In this document: positions 36,440 to 45,933 of the stretch, piece after piece
How positions within the stretch are numbered: position 1 is the first letter of the stretch
Layout: each line of letters begins with the position of its first letter
From: Dulcicalothrix desertica PCC 7102
GTDB taxonomy: Bacteria > Cyanobacteriota > Cyanobacteriia > Cyanobacteriales > Nostocaceae
NCBI RefSeq assembly: GCF_003991905.1
Contig: NZ_RSCL01000007.1
Location: forward strand, 1-64,000
Direction of reading: 5' to 3'
Length of the DNA: 64,000 nucleotides
Made by a program: the position numbers and the translations under genes
Notes under the pieces: generated by a model
Database searches by the model: none
What the model saw: the letters and a program-made list of their open reading frames with translations, nothing else
Told to the model about the DNA's origin: nothing

Positions 36440-36878
36440 CCAAAAGCTGAGTGATGATTTTTTTCATGTTACACCTATTATTAGTAGTATTAATGTTTTG
36501 ATCTAAAGTTGTTACGTTCTTTTGCACCCCAGTTAGCTCACCGAGCGAGCGTTACTTAATATTAGTTTTCTGTTACTCGCCAAATCACCTTATGTGCGTT
36601 AGCAACATCATTAGCAATTTTTTGTAATGGTGTGAGCGTGCAAATGAACTAACCGCGTTACAAAAGTCAGTAAATCGCAAAGTTTTTGCCAAGACAAGAA
36701 AACCGCATTATTTGTAACTTATAATACAATTTGCCAACTGTGTATACACAAGTCTAAAAAGCTTGTTTTATATAGCAATAGTCAGGAAGGAGTAAGGCAA
36801 GTGTCGCAAAGCTTTTTGAATTTGGTATAAGTATTCGATAATACCTAAAGATTGCTTGCCTTTTATCTGTAACCTGTA
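36440..36878 (+). promoter_or_regulatory. leader of the response regulator with CATTAG copy 3
   Basis: 439 bases without a gene. CACCTTATGTGCGTTAG...TCATTAGC at 36585-36614 (CGTTAG 36597, CATTAG 36609, 12-base spacing) is a third copy of the block at 21558 and 36108, about 270 bases before the response-regulator ATG. If the block is an operator, the regulator might control itself. This is inference. Confidence 0.4.
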
Positions 36879-37556
36879 ATGAGCCAAGATTCACCTGCAC
36901 CTGCCAAGCTGAAATTTGTTGTCATTGATGACCATGAACTACTCTTAGACGGAACGCTTAGTATGTTAAGGCGCCAGTATCCAGAAGCGGAAATCTTCAC
37001 GGCACAAACGGCGCAGATGGCTATTGAGCAAGTGGAGAAAGCCAAACCAGACCTTGTTGTTATGGATCTTTCTATTCCAGAAAAACCTGGAGACTCTGCT
37101 AAAACTGATACAGGTATTCAACTACTGAGGACTTTGCTCAAGAACTATCCTACCCTCAATTTGATGGTGCAAAGTACTTATATTAAAGCTTTAGTTAGGA
37201 TTAGAGCTAATATTTATGCTCATCAAGGCGCCTTTGCTGTGGCTGATAAAAGTCTTTCTAGCAAAGAAATTTTAAACCGTGTGGACTGGGTACTACGGGG
37301 ATTGAGTTATACTAAGGATATTAAAGCGGTGCAACCTGGATTGGAAGTTAAACCAGAGTGGCTCACAGTATTGACTTTAGCTTTTGAACAAGGATTGCAA
37401 GACAAGGCGATTGCAGAACGGATGTACGTATCCGAACGCATGGTACGTCACTATTGGACTAAGGTACAAGACGTTTTAGAGGTTTATCCTGAAGAAGGAA
37501 AGAATATCCGCATTCAAACCGAAATGCGAGCTAGAGAAGAAGGATTAATAGATTAG
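36879..37556 (+). CDS. NarL/LuxR-type response regulator
   Basis: 225 aa, ATG 36879. The receiver domain (~residues 10-140) has FVVIDDHE (acidic pocket), LVVMDLSIP (phospho-acceptor Asp), QSTYIKA and VADKS (switch Ser/Thr and conserved Lys). The linker contains an insert (EKPGDSAKTDTG) after the Asp loop, which is common in this cyanobacterial group. The C-terminal helix-turn-helix (TLAFEQGLQDKAIAERMYVSERMVRHYWTKVQD) is of the LuxR type. It should be phosphorylated by the CHASE2 kinase that begins 11 bases later and then bind DNA. Confidence 0.9.
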   Translation: MSQDSPAPAKLKFVVIDDHELLLDGTLSMLRRQYPEAEIFTAQTAQMAIEQVEKAKPDLVVMDLSIPEKPGDSAKTDTGIQLLRTLLKNYPTLNLMVQSTYIKALVRIRANIYAHQGAFAVADKSLSSKEILNRVDWVLRGLSYTKDIKAVQPGLEVKPEWLTVLTLAFEQGLQDKAIAERMYVSERMVRHYWTKVQDVLEVYPEEGKNIRIQTEMRAREEGLID

Positions 37557-37567
37557 GGAAATAGGAA

Positions 37568-39430
37568 TTGGTAATTAAAAATTGGCAACGAATTAAAGCA
37601 GAAATAGCTAATTGGCGTGTAGGGACACTGCCAGGAATTGCCATGATTATAATTATCATTTTAGCTCGTATAACTGGCTCGCTTCAGTATCTAGAATGGC
37701 AAGCTTTAGATAGTTTTCTCCGCCTACGCCCATCTGAACCCATTGATGAAAGAATTGTGATTATTGGTATTGATGAAACAGATATCAAAAGTGCAGGCTA
37801 TCCAATAGGAGATAAATATTTAGCAGAATTGCTCATAAAATTAAAAACATACGAGCCAAGAGTTATTGGTCTTGATATCATTAGGGATATAGCAGTGGCG
37901 CCTGGTTATCCTGAACTGGTAGCTGCGTTTCAAAGTGTTAAAAACCTTATTGCCATTGAGAAAGCATTACCAGAAAGAATTGCACCACCACCAACATTAC
38001 CACCTGAACAAGTGGGTTTTGCTGATGTGATGTTAGATGCAGATAACCGTCTTAGGCGCAGCTTACTTTCAACGCCAATTAATAATGACTACAAACTTTC
38101 TTTGTCTATACGTTTAGCCGCAGCTTATTTAGCTAACGAAGATATTACCCTCGAAAATGGCATAAAAAATCCAGAAGCAATGAGGTTTGGTGATACTGAA
38201 CTACCTCAATTTTTAGCAAATTCTGGTGGATATGTAGGCGCCGATGCTGGTGGAGTACAAGTACTAATCAATTATCGCAGTGGTCAAGCACGATTTCGCA
38301 CTCTGAGTCTTAATGACATTAAAACTGGCAAATTTAATCCTAATTGGTTGCGGAATCGCATTGTGATTATTGGTATGACTGCCATTAGTGCTAAAGATAT
38401 TATCAATACATCTGCTATCCCATCTGAAAATCCTGGCTCAGGTCAAGTTTATGGCGTAGAAATTCAGGCTCATGCTGTTAGCCAAATCATTAGTGCAGTC
38501 AAAGAAAAACGACCCCTTTTGCAAACCTGGACAGATGCTTGGGAATACTTGTGGATATTCGTTTGGGGAATGATAGGGATGGGTTTTGGAAGGTTGATTC
38601 ATTCTCCTTTAAAAAATATTTTGAGTATTAGTGTTGCTAGTATTGGATTAATTGGAGTTAGTTATTTATCTATATTATGGGGATGGTGGATACCAGTAGT
38701 ACCAGCTTTATTTATCTTAGTTTTAAATGGAGTTGGGCTAGCTGCTTTTTATCAATACGACCGAAATTTAAAGTCTCAAATTAAAGAACATCAACTGATT
38801 ATAGAACGCGCGTTCGATACTATTCATAATGGCCCGTTGCAAACTCTATCTCAACTGATGAGAAATGCGAGAGAAAGCGATTTACCATCCAATCAACTTG
38901 TCTCAGAACTCGAACACCTTAACCAAGAATTACGCGCGGTTTATGAGTCGATGAAGCGGGAAACCTTAACTCAAAGAGAAATTCTCTATCTAGGACAAGG
39001 TATAGAAATTGACTTACAAGTACCAATCCATGAGCTTCTCTATGAAGTTTACAATAAAACCTTAGAGCGAGACTTCCCCTGCTTTAAAACTCTCAAGGTG
39101 AAAGTCCCTAGCTTTGAACCCATAGACCTCCAACACCTAACTATTGAGCAAAAGCGGGGATTATGTCGATTTCTAGAAGAAGCCTTGTGTAATGTTGGAA
39201 AACATGCTAAGGGAGTAACTCGCTTAAAAGTCACTTGCACTTGTGAAGAAGGCTGGTACACACTCAGGATTACAGATAATGGACAAGGTGTTGACTCTTT
39301 ATTAGAAGGTAGAGGAACACAGCTATCTAGAAATTTAGCTCGAAAACTGAAAGGAAAATTTACGCGGGCGCCTTTACCTATCAGAGGTACAGTCTGTGAG
39401 TTAACTTGGCCTGTATCTAAGAGAAGATAA
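37568..39430 (+). CDS. CHASE2-domain sensor histidine kinase
   Basis: 620 aa from TTG 37568 (no ATG nearby; AGGAA lies upstream), so the start is uncertain. A first membrane helix (LPGIAMIIIIILARITG) is followed by an extracellular CHASE2 domain (~35-310: LQYLEWQALDSFLRLRP, RIVIIGIDETDIK, VIGLDI, GYVGADAGGVQVLINYR). Three C-terminal membrane helices follow (~325-395). The kinase is the NarX/DesK type: dimerisation helix with phospho-acceptor His near residue 420 (DTIHNGPLQTLSQ), N-box EEALCNVGKHA, and G-box ITDNGQGVDS. It forms a two-component system with the upstream regulator; in cyanobacteria such pairs sit near CHAT and DUF928 genes, as here. Confidence 0.9.
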   Translation: MVIKNWQRIKAEIANWRVGTLPGIAMIIIIILARITGSLQYLEWQALDSFLRLRPSEPIDERIVIIGIDETDIKSAGYPIGDKYLAELLIKLKTYEPRVIGLDIIRDIAVAPGYPELVAAFQSVKNLIAIEKALPERIAPPPTLPPEQVGFADVMLDADNRLRRSLLSTPINNDYKLSLSIRLAAAYLANEDITLENGIKNPEAMRFGDTELPQFLANSGGYVGADAGGVQVLINYRSGQARFRTLSLNDIKTGKFNPNWLRNRIVIIGMTAISAKDIINTSAIPSENPGSGQVYGVEIQAHAVSQIISAVKEKRPLLQTWTDAWEYLWIFVWGMIGMGFGRLIHSPLKNILSISVASIGLIGVSYLSILWGWWIPVVPALFILVLNGVGLAAFYQYDRNLKSQIKEHQLIIERAFDTIHNGPLQTLSQLMRNARESDLPSNQLVSELEHLNQELRAVYESMKRETLTQREILYLGQGIEIDLQVPIHELLYEVYNKTLERDFPCFKTLKVKVPSFEPIDLQHLTIEQKRGLCRFLEEALCNVGKHAKGVTRLKVTCTCEEGWYTLRITDNGQGVDSLLEGRGTQLSRNLARKLKGKFTRAPLPIRGTVCELTWPVSKRR

Positions 39431-39570
39431 TCTGGTTCATGTCACTACTCCCTTCCAAGTAAAAGATTATTTATAAACTCTCCCTCTTTCTTTGCGTACT
39501 TTGCGTACTTTACGGTTCGATTATTTCAATATTCTTTGAGCGTGAAGGGAGTAGTTGTAGAGGTAAATAT

Positions 39571-39695
39571 TATTACCACAGTGGCACAGAGTACACAGAG
39601 GGGGTTGAGATTGGCGCCAACCGCCTAGAATTAATGACTTAAGCTACAAATAAACTCTTTCCTCTGCGCCCTCTGCGTCTCTGTGGTAAATATGT
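39571..39695. repeat. CACAGAG inverted repeat (MITE-like)
   Basis: TTACCACAGTGGCACAGAG near 39571 is inverted as CTCTGCGTCTCTGTGGTAAA near 39672-39692, with CACAGAGGG and CCTCTGCGCCCTC arms inside. The remaining sequence 39431-39798 has a repeat-like TTTGCGTACTTTGCGTACTTTACGG stretch at 39490-39513 and no gene. One end of this repeat is also found near 12078. Confidence 0.6.
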
Positions 39696-39798
39696 ATACT
39701 TCTACAACTCAATATCAGAAAATATTATCGCTTACTAAACACTTAAGAATTTAAGTGTATATTAGAACTTATCTGAAGATAAAAAATTCAAGCAGATT

Positions 39799-40473
39799 AT
39801 GAGCAACAACTATATAGTTCGCCAGCTAGTTACCATTGGTATTACTAGCTTACTTTTAACTTCAACAACAATTGTTCTTGCTGAATATAAACCCCCGCGC
39901 GGTCAGCGTCCACCAAGTGGTCGGACAACAACTACAGGTAGTAGAGGAGGATGTGAAACTAATGCACAGACACCTTTAAAGCTACTAGCTCCTCAAAAGC
40001 ACGTTGGACAAACCGCTTCTATTTATCCTACCTTCGCTTGGTTTGTCCCCGACTCCAAACCCTTACCAATAGAATTTAGGCTATATATATATGATGATAA
40101 AGGCGAACCTCAACTGCAACACCAGTTTCTAATGCAGAGTAAATATGGAATTATGAGTTTATCCCTACCCAAGAATAAGCCAAGTCTTAAGGTAGGTAAA
40201 AGGTATTTGTGGCAGGTAGTAATTTTGTGTGACTCAGACCAACCAGCTAATAATTTAGTTGCGATGGCAGAAATAGATGTGGTAAAAATGCCTGCTCAGG
40301 TGCGTATGCAACGCGATGACCGAGCCAATGTAGATATTTTGGCGGAAGCGGGTTTATGGTACGATGCACTGGGCAAAGCTATGCGACTAGGACAGAAAGA
40401 TGTAATTCATGGGTTATTAAAAAATCTTACTGCATTAGAAACAACAGAATCACAAACTACATCAACACCTTAA
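39799..40473 (+). CDS. DUF928-family exported protein
   Basis: 224 aa, ATG 39799. Signal peptide (LVTIGITSLLLTSTTIVLA-E), then the DUF928 hallmark region: PPRGQRPPSGRTTTTGSRGG, LLAPQKHVGQTASIYPTFAWFVPDS, EFRLYIYDD and LKVGKRYLWQVVILCDS. The C terminus (LWYDALGKAMRL) is also conserved in the family. Its role is unknown; it is a periplasmic or secreted protein nearly always found with CHAT and CHASE2 genes in cyanobacteria, which fits its position between the two-component pair and the CHAT protein. Confidence 0.85.
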   Translation: MSNNYIVRQLVTIGITSLLLTSTTIVLAEYKPPRGQRPPSGRTTTTGSRGGCETNAQTPLKLLAPQKHVGQTASIYPTFAWFVPDSKPLPIEFRLYIYDDKGEPQLQHQFLMQSKYGIMSLSLPKNKPSLKVGKRYLWQVVILCDSDQPANNLVAMAEIDVVKMPAQVRMQRDDRANVDILAEAGLWYDALGKAMRLGQKDVIHGLLKNLTALETTESQTTSTP

Positions 40474-40477
40474 AAAA

Positions 40478-40632
40478 TTTATTAAAAGTGTCATGAGTCC
40501 CGCAGTGAAGCATCTCAATATATATCCCAAACTCCAGATTCTAGCCTGCGGCAAATGCTTCGCATTACGTTCCGCTGCGCTCCACTCAGAATGACAATTT
40601 ATAGTTTATTCGGCTTTTAAAACATCCTTTTA
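40478..40632. repeat. CTCAGAATGAC-type MITE-like repeat
   Basis: GTGTCATGAG...CACTCAGAATGACAATTTATAG with outer arms TTAAAAGTG and CTTTTAAAACATCC. The same layout occurs better preserved at 50142-50306, and partial copies lie at 54896-55200. It fills the gap between the DUF928 and CHAT genes. Confidence 0.65.
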
Positions 40633-40645
40633 AAAATTTTTCAAC

Positions 40646-43489
40646 ATGAGAACTTTCAAGCTTTGGTTAACTGTGTTTTTAAGTGTTTTCTCGTTATCAG
40701 AGCCACTATTTGCTATTCCTCAACAACCAGTAATTACTCAAGCTAACAGTAATCATATCACAGCAGATAAAGCTGTTGCAGAAGCGGAAAAACTCTCGCA
40801 GCAAGGAACGGCAGTATCGAAACGACAGGCAATTGAGAAATATCTAGAGGCACTTCAAGCTTTGAAAATACCACCTACTCAAGCTTCGGCGTCAGAGGTT
40901 CGTTTACAGTCGGCGACAATTATGAGAAGCATTGGTAAACTGTATCAAATTTTGGGAGATTCAGAACAAGCATTAACATACTACAACCAAGCGCTACCAA
41001 TTTTTACAGAATTAGGCGAAGTTCTCTTACAGGCTAAAACTTTGCATGAGTTGGGTATGCTTTATAACGTTTTTGGAGAAAGACAGAAAGTTTTAGATAA
41101 TTTAGAGGCAGCACAAAGACTTTATCAGCAAGTAGGTGATGTAGCTGGAATTGGGCGAACTTTCTCTAATATGGGCTGGATTCACTATTTCTTTTTAGGT
41201 GCTAAAAAAAAAGGAATGGAATTATATGAACAGTCGCTAAAAGTTTATCAAAAAGCAGGTGATCGCATCGGTGAATCTAATACTTTAGTTCAAATAGCCT
41301 GGGGTTATTATGATGACGGTAATGGTGATAATCAAAAAGCGATATATTACTATAAGCAAGCTATAGAAGTTGCAAAGCGAGCAGGTTATAAAGCTGGAGA
41401 AGCTCGTGCTTCTATTCATATTAGTCAAGTTTATGAAAGTTTGGGTGAAAAACAACTAGCGTTAGATGCGCTAATGAAAGCGCAAAAGCTTTATCATGAA
41501 TTAGGAAATCGTTCAGAATTAGCTAGAGTGTATCGCCATTTTGGAGAAGTATATGGGTCATTTGACGAATCTAAAAAAGCAACTGAATTTTATAAAAAAT
41601 CAGTGTTAGCTTACCGGGAATTAGGCGAAAAGATTGACGAAGGAAATATTTTATGGGATTTAGGTGTATTATACAATCGCATTGGTGAACGTCAAAAAGC
41701 GTTAGATACTTTAAATCAATCATTATTAATCAAGAAGGCAACACGCGACCGCTTTGGAGAAGCTGATGCACTTTATCAGATGGCTCGTGTTGAGAGTGAG
41801 CGAAATAATCTTGCAGAAGCCCTAATAAAAATGGAGGCTTCTATTAAAATTACTGAGGATTTGCGAACCAGCGTTTATAGTCAGCAGCTTCGTACCTCTT
41901 TCTTTTCTATAAGGCGGGATAGATACGACTTTTATATAGATTTATTAATGAGGTTACATAAAGTCAATACATCAGCAGGGTATGATGCAAAAGCGCTTCA
42001 CGCCAGCGAACGTTCGCGCGCGCGCAGTCTCATAGAATTACTTGCTGAAGCAAAAGCAGACCTTCGTAATAGTGCTAACACAGAGTTGCTACAACAAGAA
42101 AGCATGATTAGCAAGCAAATTGATCAACTAGAAAAACGTCAAGTTGAACTGTTAAATAGTCAATATACTCCTGAACAAGCAACTGTTTTAGAAACCGAGC
42201 TTTTTCAACTTCATCAACAACGTGAAGAAATCAAAGCAAAGATTAAAGCTACCAGTCCTAATTATGCTGCTATCACTCAACCGCAACCTCTAACTTTATC
42301 AGAAATTCAATCGACTATACTTGATGATAACACACTGCTTTTAGAATACTCATTAGGAGAAGAGCGCAGCTATCTTTGGGCAGTGACAAAAACAAGTATC
42401 AATACATATGAATTGCCTAAACAGGCAGATATCGAAAAAGCTGTGCAAAGTTTTCAGCAAGAAGAATTAGTACCAATTAGAAGGCGCCCTACCCAAGGCA
42501 TTTCAGCAGTAGATACTCTTAGTCAAATTTTGCTGAAACCTGTTGCTAAACAACTAGGGAATAAAAGATTAGTCATTGTTGCTGATGGTCGGTTACAAAC
42601 GATACCCTTTAGCGCTTTAGTAATTTCAGGGAAATCGCAACATCAAAATAGCTCTGTAGCATTGATGATGCATCATGAAATTGTTAATTTACCTTCAGCA
42701 TCTACATTAGCTGTATTAAGAAATCAAATAAAAGGGCGCCAACTTGCACCTAAGACTATAGCTGTACTTGCAGACCCCGTATTTGGTAAAAACGATGGAC
42801 GGTTTAAAAACAATACAGCTAATTCAAGTAATGGCACAATACCCAATTTAGAAAATGTGCCAATTACAGAAGTAGAATTAAAAGATTCTCTCCGAAATGC
42901 AGGTATAAAACTAACGCGACTTTTGGGAACGCGCACGGAAGCGGAGGCAATTATGGCTTTAGTCCCTAATAGAGAAAGAACTCAGTTTTTTGATTTTCAG
43001 GCAAGTAAAACCAGTGCAACTAATCCAGATTTAGCTCAGTATCGCATCGTTCATTTCGCTACTCACGGCATTCTCAATACTGTACGTCCAGAGTTATCAG
43101 GGGTTGTCATGTCGTTAGTAGATGAGCAAGGAATACCTCAGAATGGTTTTTTGCGACTGCGCGATATTTTTAATTTGCATTTACCCGCAGAGTTAGTTGT
43201 CTTGAGTGCGTGTCAAACAGGTCAAGGTCAGGAAGTTAAAGGGGAAGGAATTATTGGACTAACGCGAGGGTTTATGTACGCAGGCGCCGCGCGCGTGCTG
43301 GTGAGTTTGTGGAAAGTTGACGACCAAGCGACAGCAGAGTTAATGAAGCGATTTTATCGAGGGATGTTACAGGACAAGTTGGCGCCTGCGGCTGCTTTGA
43401 GACAAGCACAAGTAGAAATGTCTCTTCTCCCACGCTGGAGTTCTCCTTATTATTGGGCTGCTTTTGTGCTTCAGGGTGAGTGGCAGTAA
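40646..43489 (+). CDS. exported TPR-CHAT protease-like protein
   Basis: 947 aa, ATG 40646. Signal peptide (LWLTVFLSVFSLSEPLFA), about eight TPR units (~60-440; SEQALTYYNQALPIF, KGMELYEQSLKVY, KAIYYYKQAIEVA), a coiled-coil linker (~455-545), and a C-terminal CHAT domain (~650-947). CHAT is a caspase-like fold; the dyad is visible as H807 (VHFATHGIL) and C856 (VVLSACQTGQG), with GLTRGFMYAGA and VSLWKVDDQAT as further signatures. It should cleave or sense proteins brought by the TPRs, outside the cytoplasm. Neighbours are DUF928 and the CHASE2 pair upstream and STAND ATPases downstream. Confidence 0.9.
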   Translation: MRTFKLWLTVFLSVFSLSEPLFAIPQQPVITQANSNHITADKAVAEAEKLSQQGTAVSKRQAIEKYLEALQALKIPPTQASASEVRLQSATIMRSIGKLYQILGDSEQALTYYNQALPIFTELGEVLLQAKTLHELGMLYNVFGERQKVLDNLEAAQRLYQQVGDVAGIGRTFSNMGWIHYFFLGAKKKGMELYEQSLKVYQKAGDRIGESNTLVQIAWGYYDDGNGDNQKAIYYYKQAIEVAKRAGYKAGEARASIHISQVYESLGEKQLALDALMKAQKLYHELGNRSELARVYRHFGEVYGSFDESKKATEFYKKSVLAYRELGEKIDEGNILWDLGVLYNRIGERQKALDTLNQSLLIKKATRDRFGEADALYQMARVESERNNLAEALIKMEASIKITEDLRTSVYSQQLRTSFFSIRRDRYDFYIDLLMRLHKVNTSAGYDAKALHASERSRARSLIELLAEAKADLRNSANTELLQQESMISKQIDQLEKRQVELLNSQYTPEQATVLETELFQLHQQREEIKAKIKATSPNYAAITQPQPLTLSEIQSTILDDNTLLLEYSLGEERSYLWAVTKTSINTYELPKQADIEKAVQSFQQEELVPIRRRPTQGISAVDTLSQILLKPVAKQLGNKRLVIVADGRLQTIPFSALVISGKSQHQNSSVALMMHHEIVNLPSASTLAVLRNQIKGRQLAPKTIAVLADPVFGKNDGRFKNNTANSSNGTIPNLENVPITEVELKDSLRNAGIKLTRLLGTRTEAEAIMALVPNRERTQFFDFQASKTSATNPDLAQYRIVHFATHGILNTVRPELSGVVMSLVDEQGIPQNGFLRLRDIFNLHLPAELVVLSACQTGQGQEVKGEGIIGLTRGFMYAGAARVLVSLWKVDDQATAELMKRFYRGMLQDKLAPAAALRQAQVEMSLLPRWSSPYYWAAFVLQGEWQ

Positions 43490-43669
43490 GTATGTATTAA
43501 AAGTAGAGTGCGTGTTCCACTTTTCTAAACCAAGTTTACAGTTTTCGGTAGTGCTTTATTTATACAACTTCCGTATTCTCAATATATAAATTAGGTCTGG
43601 CAGAGTCAAGAGTCTAGGTTGAACTCGGTTCAGACAAAATCATACCGTATTCAAGAAGGAGATTTGTAA

Positions 43670-43798
43670 ATGAAGCTTTTACGTACAGCCGCATTAACTA
43701 CTATGCTCACACTACCTATAGTGCAGCAAGTAACATCTTTATCCAAAAAATACATACAGCTTCATTCGAGATATAAAAGCAAAACCATTACCAGGTAA
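43670..43798 (+). CDS. small basic peptide candidate
   Basis: 42 codons from ATG 43670, preceded by AAGAAGGAGATTTGTAA, one of the best ribosome sites in the window. The peptide (MKLLRTAALTTMLTLPIVQQ, then a basic tail with SRYKSKTITR) could be a short membrane or exported peptide, or the start of a lost exported protein. Nothing else supports it. The surrounding 43490-44196 stretch has no other long frame. Confidence 0.35.
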   Translation: MKLLRTAALTTMLTLPIVQQVTSLSKKYIQLHSRYKSKTITR

Positions 43799-43898
43799 AC
43801 TTTACAGGCAATAATTTAATTTTTGTATAGCTTTAAGCAAATTTAGTGTATGTGATTTAAGATACTAGTTATCAAAAGTTATTCCAACTATCTACTTA

Positions 43899-43994
43899 AT
43901 GGCATTACACACTTATTCACCAGGTAAGGAGTTCGCACGCTTTGCCGAAGCAAGCAAGTGTAAGTTTGTGCTTACAGTGCAACTTTTATGTTAA
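43899..43994 (+). pseudogene. remnant of a STAND ATPase N terminus
   Basis: 31 codons from ATG 43899 read MALHTYSPGKEFARFAEASK. The intact gene 300 bases later begins MLLHSSPRSEEFAQKFVEAN. The M-LH-SP-EFA-F-EA match suggests a decayed tandem copy of the same start. Confidence 0.4.
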
Positions 43995-44196
43995 TTGCCT
44001 GTGTAAATATTCGTAAATTTATGTATATCTTATAACAATATATTAAATAAAACAGCGTTTTATTGCTAAACTCACTTAGTCTATAACTATTGCTAATCAA
44101 TAATTATAGTGGATTGTAAATTAATTGTGATTTTTTGTATAAACATTAACACTTAGACTAAGATATTGAAGTTAAAAACTTTATAATAAAACTGTA

Positions 44197-45933
44197 ATGC
44201 TATTACATTCATCACCACGGAGCGAAGAGTTCGCACAGAAGTTTGTTGAAGCGAATGAGTCTTGGAACCTGGAGCAACTGTATAAAGATATTACTTTTGC
44301 CAAGCAGCAAGAGAAGCAACTTTATCGTAAACAACTTACTCCAACAGAAAAAGCTTGTTTACGAGGCTTGATTCGTGGTTACAGTCCAACTGAAATAGCT
44401 TGGGAACTCAACCGCGAACCAAATGGTTTACGGGTGGAGCTTTCTAGAGGTTTATATAGATATATTGAGAGTTTAACAGGCGCCCGCATTAAAAATTGGA
44501 GCAACGTTTCCAAAGAATTAGAAAAGAAAGGATATAAATTCCACAGTATAGGTACAAACGTTACCGCGAATCGTAGAGACGTTACATGTTTAGTCTCTAC
44601 AATTGAAAATCACGTTGATTGGGGAGAAGCGATAGATGTATCTATATTCTACGGGCGCCACACTGAACTCACCACCCTACAACATTGGCTAAAACAAGAC
44701 AAATGTCGTCTGGTTGCCCTATTAGGTATGGGTGGAATAGGAAAAACTGCCTTATCAGTAAAGTTAGCACAACTGGTACAAGAAGAATTTGACTTTGTAA
44801 TTTGGCGTAGTCTTCGTGATGCTCCTCCCATAGAAGAACTGTTAGATACATTAATCAAATTTTTCTCATGCCAACAGGAAACTAATTTACCGCAAACAGT
44901 CGGCGCCAAAATTTCACGTTTAATTGAATATCTACGTAATGCACGTTGCTTGATAGTGCTAGATAACTTTGATGCTGTGCTATCAAGCGGTAAGCGCGCG
45001 GGTAATTATCGCTCTGGATATGAAGACTACGGAGAACTGCTACAAAGACTCTCTGAAACAGCGCACCAAAGTTGTTTGGTACTAACTTCGCGCGAGAAAC
45101 CTACGGAAGTGGCAGCTTACTCAGGAGAATTTCTACCAGTTCGCACTTTACAGTTGTCTGGATTGAATAATGATGATGCACAAGGAATTTTAGCAGCGAA
45201 AGGTCTTACTGGGTCGGAGGAAGAGATTGAAAAATTAATCGAGTGTTATGGAGGGAACCCATTAGCACTAAAAATTGCAGCAACTTCGATATTTGATTTG
45301 TTTGATGGCAGTATTGCTGACTTTTTACACGAAGAAACGACTGTTTTTAATGGTGTTCGTAATCTTTTAGACCGTCAATTTCAGCGATTATCACCTTTAG
45401 AAGAAGATGTAATGTATTGGACTTGTATTAATCGCGAACCTGTACAAGTCGCACAATTACAAGCAGATATTCTGCCAGCAGTATCAAAAGGAAATGTATT
45501 AGAATCGTTAGAATCTTTAACTTGGCGTTCTTTAATTGAAAAAAACAGAGACGTGATATATCCCATCTCTACATTTACGCAACAACCTGTAATTATGGAA
45601 TATATGACTGAACGTCTTGTTGCAGGCGCCACTGAGGAGATAAAGACAGGTAATATTGAGTTATTAAATAAATATGCTTTAATTAAGGCTAACTCTAAAG
45701 ATTATATTCGAGCAAGCCAGATTCGTATGATTTTAGAACCGATATTAGCTAATTTACAGTCTGATTTAAAACTTCAATCACAAGTTGAGCAGAAAATTAA
45801 AAACATTCTTTACAACCTGGATGATAAATTATCAAATCAGCCAGGATATAGGAATATTAATTTAATTAATCTTTTATGCCAACTCAAAGTTGACTTGACT
45901 GGATATGATTTTTCGAGTTTAAATATTTGGTGA
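44197..45933 (+). CDS. STAND NB-ARC ATPase without sensor repeats
   Basis: 578 aa, ATG 44197. An N-terminal domain of about 110 aa with a helix-turn-helix-like part (LTPTEKACLRGLIRGYSPTEIAWELNRE) precedes an NB-ARC ATPase: FYGRHTELTTL, Walker A LLGMGGIGKTALS (~176), Walker B CLIVLDNFD, LTSREKP sensor and GNPLALK. A winged-helix part follows. The protein stops at YDFSSLNIW, exactly where the paralogue at 46433 continues with YDFSGLTIWQADLQ and 14 WD40 blades. So this copy lost its C-terminal sensor or uses a separate one. Two GTAGAGACG elements are in frame (44573-44600, 45545-45572). STAND proteins act as switches in conflict, cell death and signalling. Confidence 0.85.
   Translation: MLLHSSPRSEEFAQKFVEANESWNLEQLYKDITFAKQQEKQLYRKQLTPTEKACLRGLIRGYSPTEIAWELNREPNGLRVELSRGLYRYIESLTGARIKNWSNVSKELEKKGYKFHSIGTNVTANRRDVTCLVSTIENHVDWGEAIDVSIFYGRHTELTTLQHWLKQDKCRLVALLGMGGIGKTALSVKLAQLVQEEFDFVIWRSLRDAPPIEELLDTLIKFFSCQQETNLPQTVGAKISRLIEYLRNARCLIVLDNFDAVLSSGKRAGNYRSGYEDYGELLQRLSETAHQSCLVLTSREKPTEVAAYSGEFLPVRTLQLSGLNNDDAQGILAAKGLTGSEEEIEKLIECYGGNPLALKIAATSIFDLFDGSIADFLHEETTVFNGVRNLLDRQFQRLSPLEEDVMYWTCINREPVQVAQLQADILPAVSKGNVLESLESLTWRSLIEKNRDVIYPISTFTQQPVIMEYMTERLVAGATEEIKTGNIELLNKYALIKANSKDYIRASQIRMILEPILANLQSDLKLQSQVEQKIKNILYNLDDKLSNQPGYRNINLINLLCQLKVDLTGYDFSSLNIW
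44573..44600. repeat. 28-bp GTAGAGACG element, STAND gene 1, linker
   Basis: GTAGAGACGTTACA/TGTTTAGTCTCTAC, palindromic except near the centre. It encodes RRDVTCLVST between the N-terminal domain and NB-ARC. The paralogue has its counterpart at 46692. Confidence 0.85.
45545..45572. repeat. 28-bp GTAGAGACG element, decayed, STAND gene 1
   Basis: ACAGAGACGTGATA/TATCCCATCTCTAC lies at the winged-helix region and encodes NRDVIYPIST. It is at the same place as the copy at 47700 in the paralogue, but with more mismatches. Confidence 0.75.
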
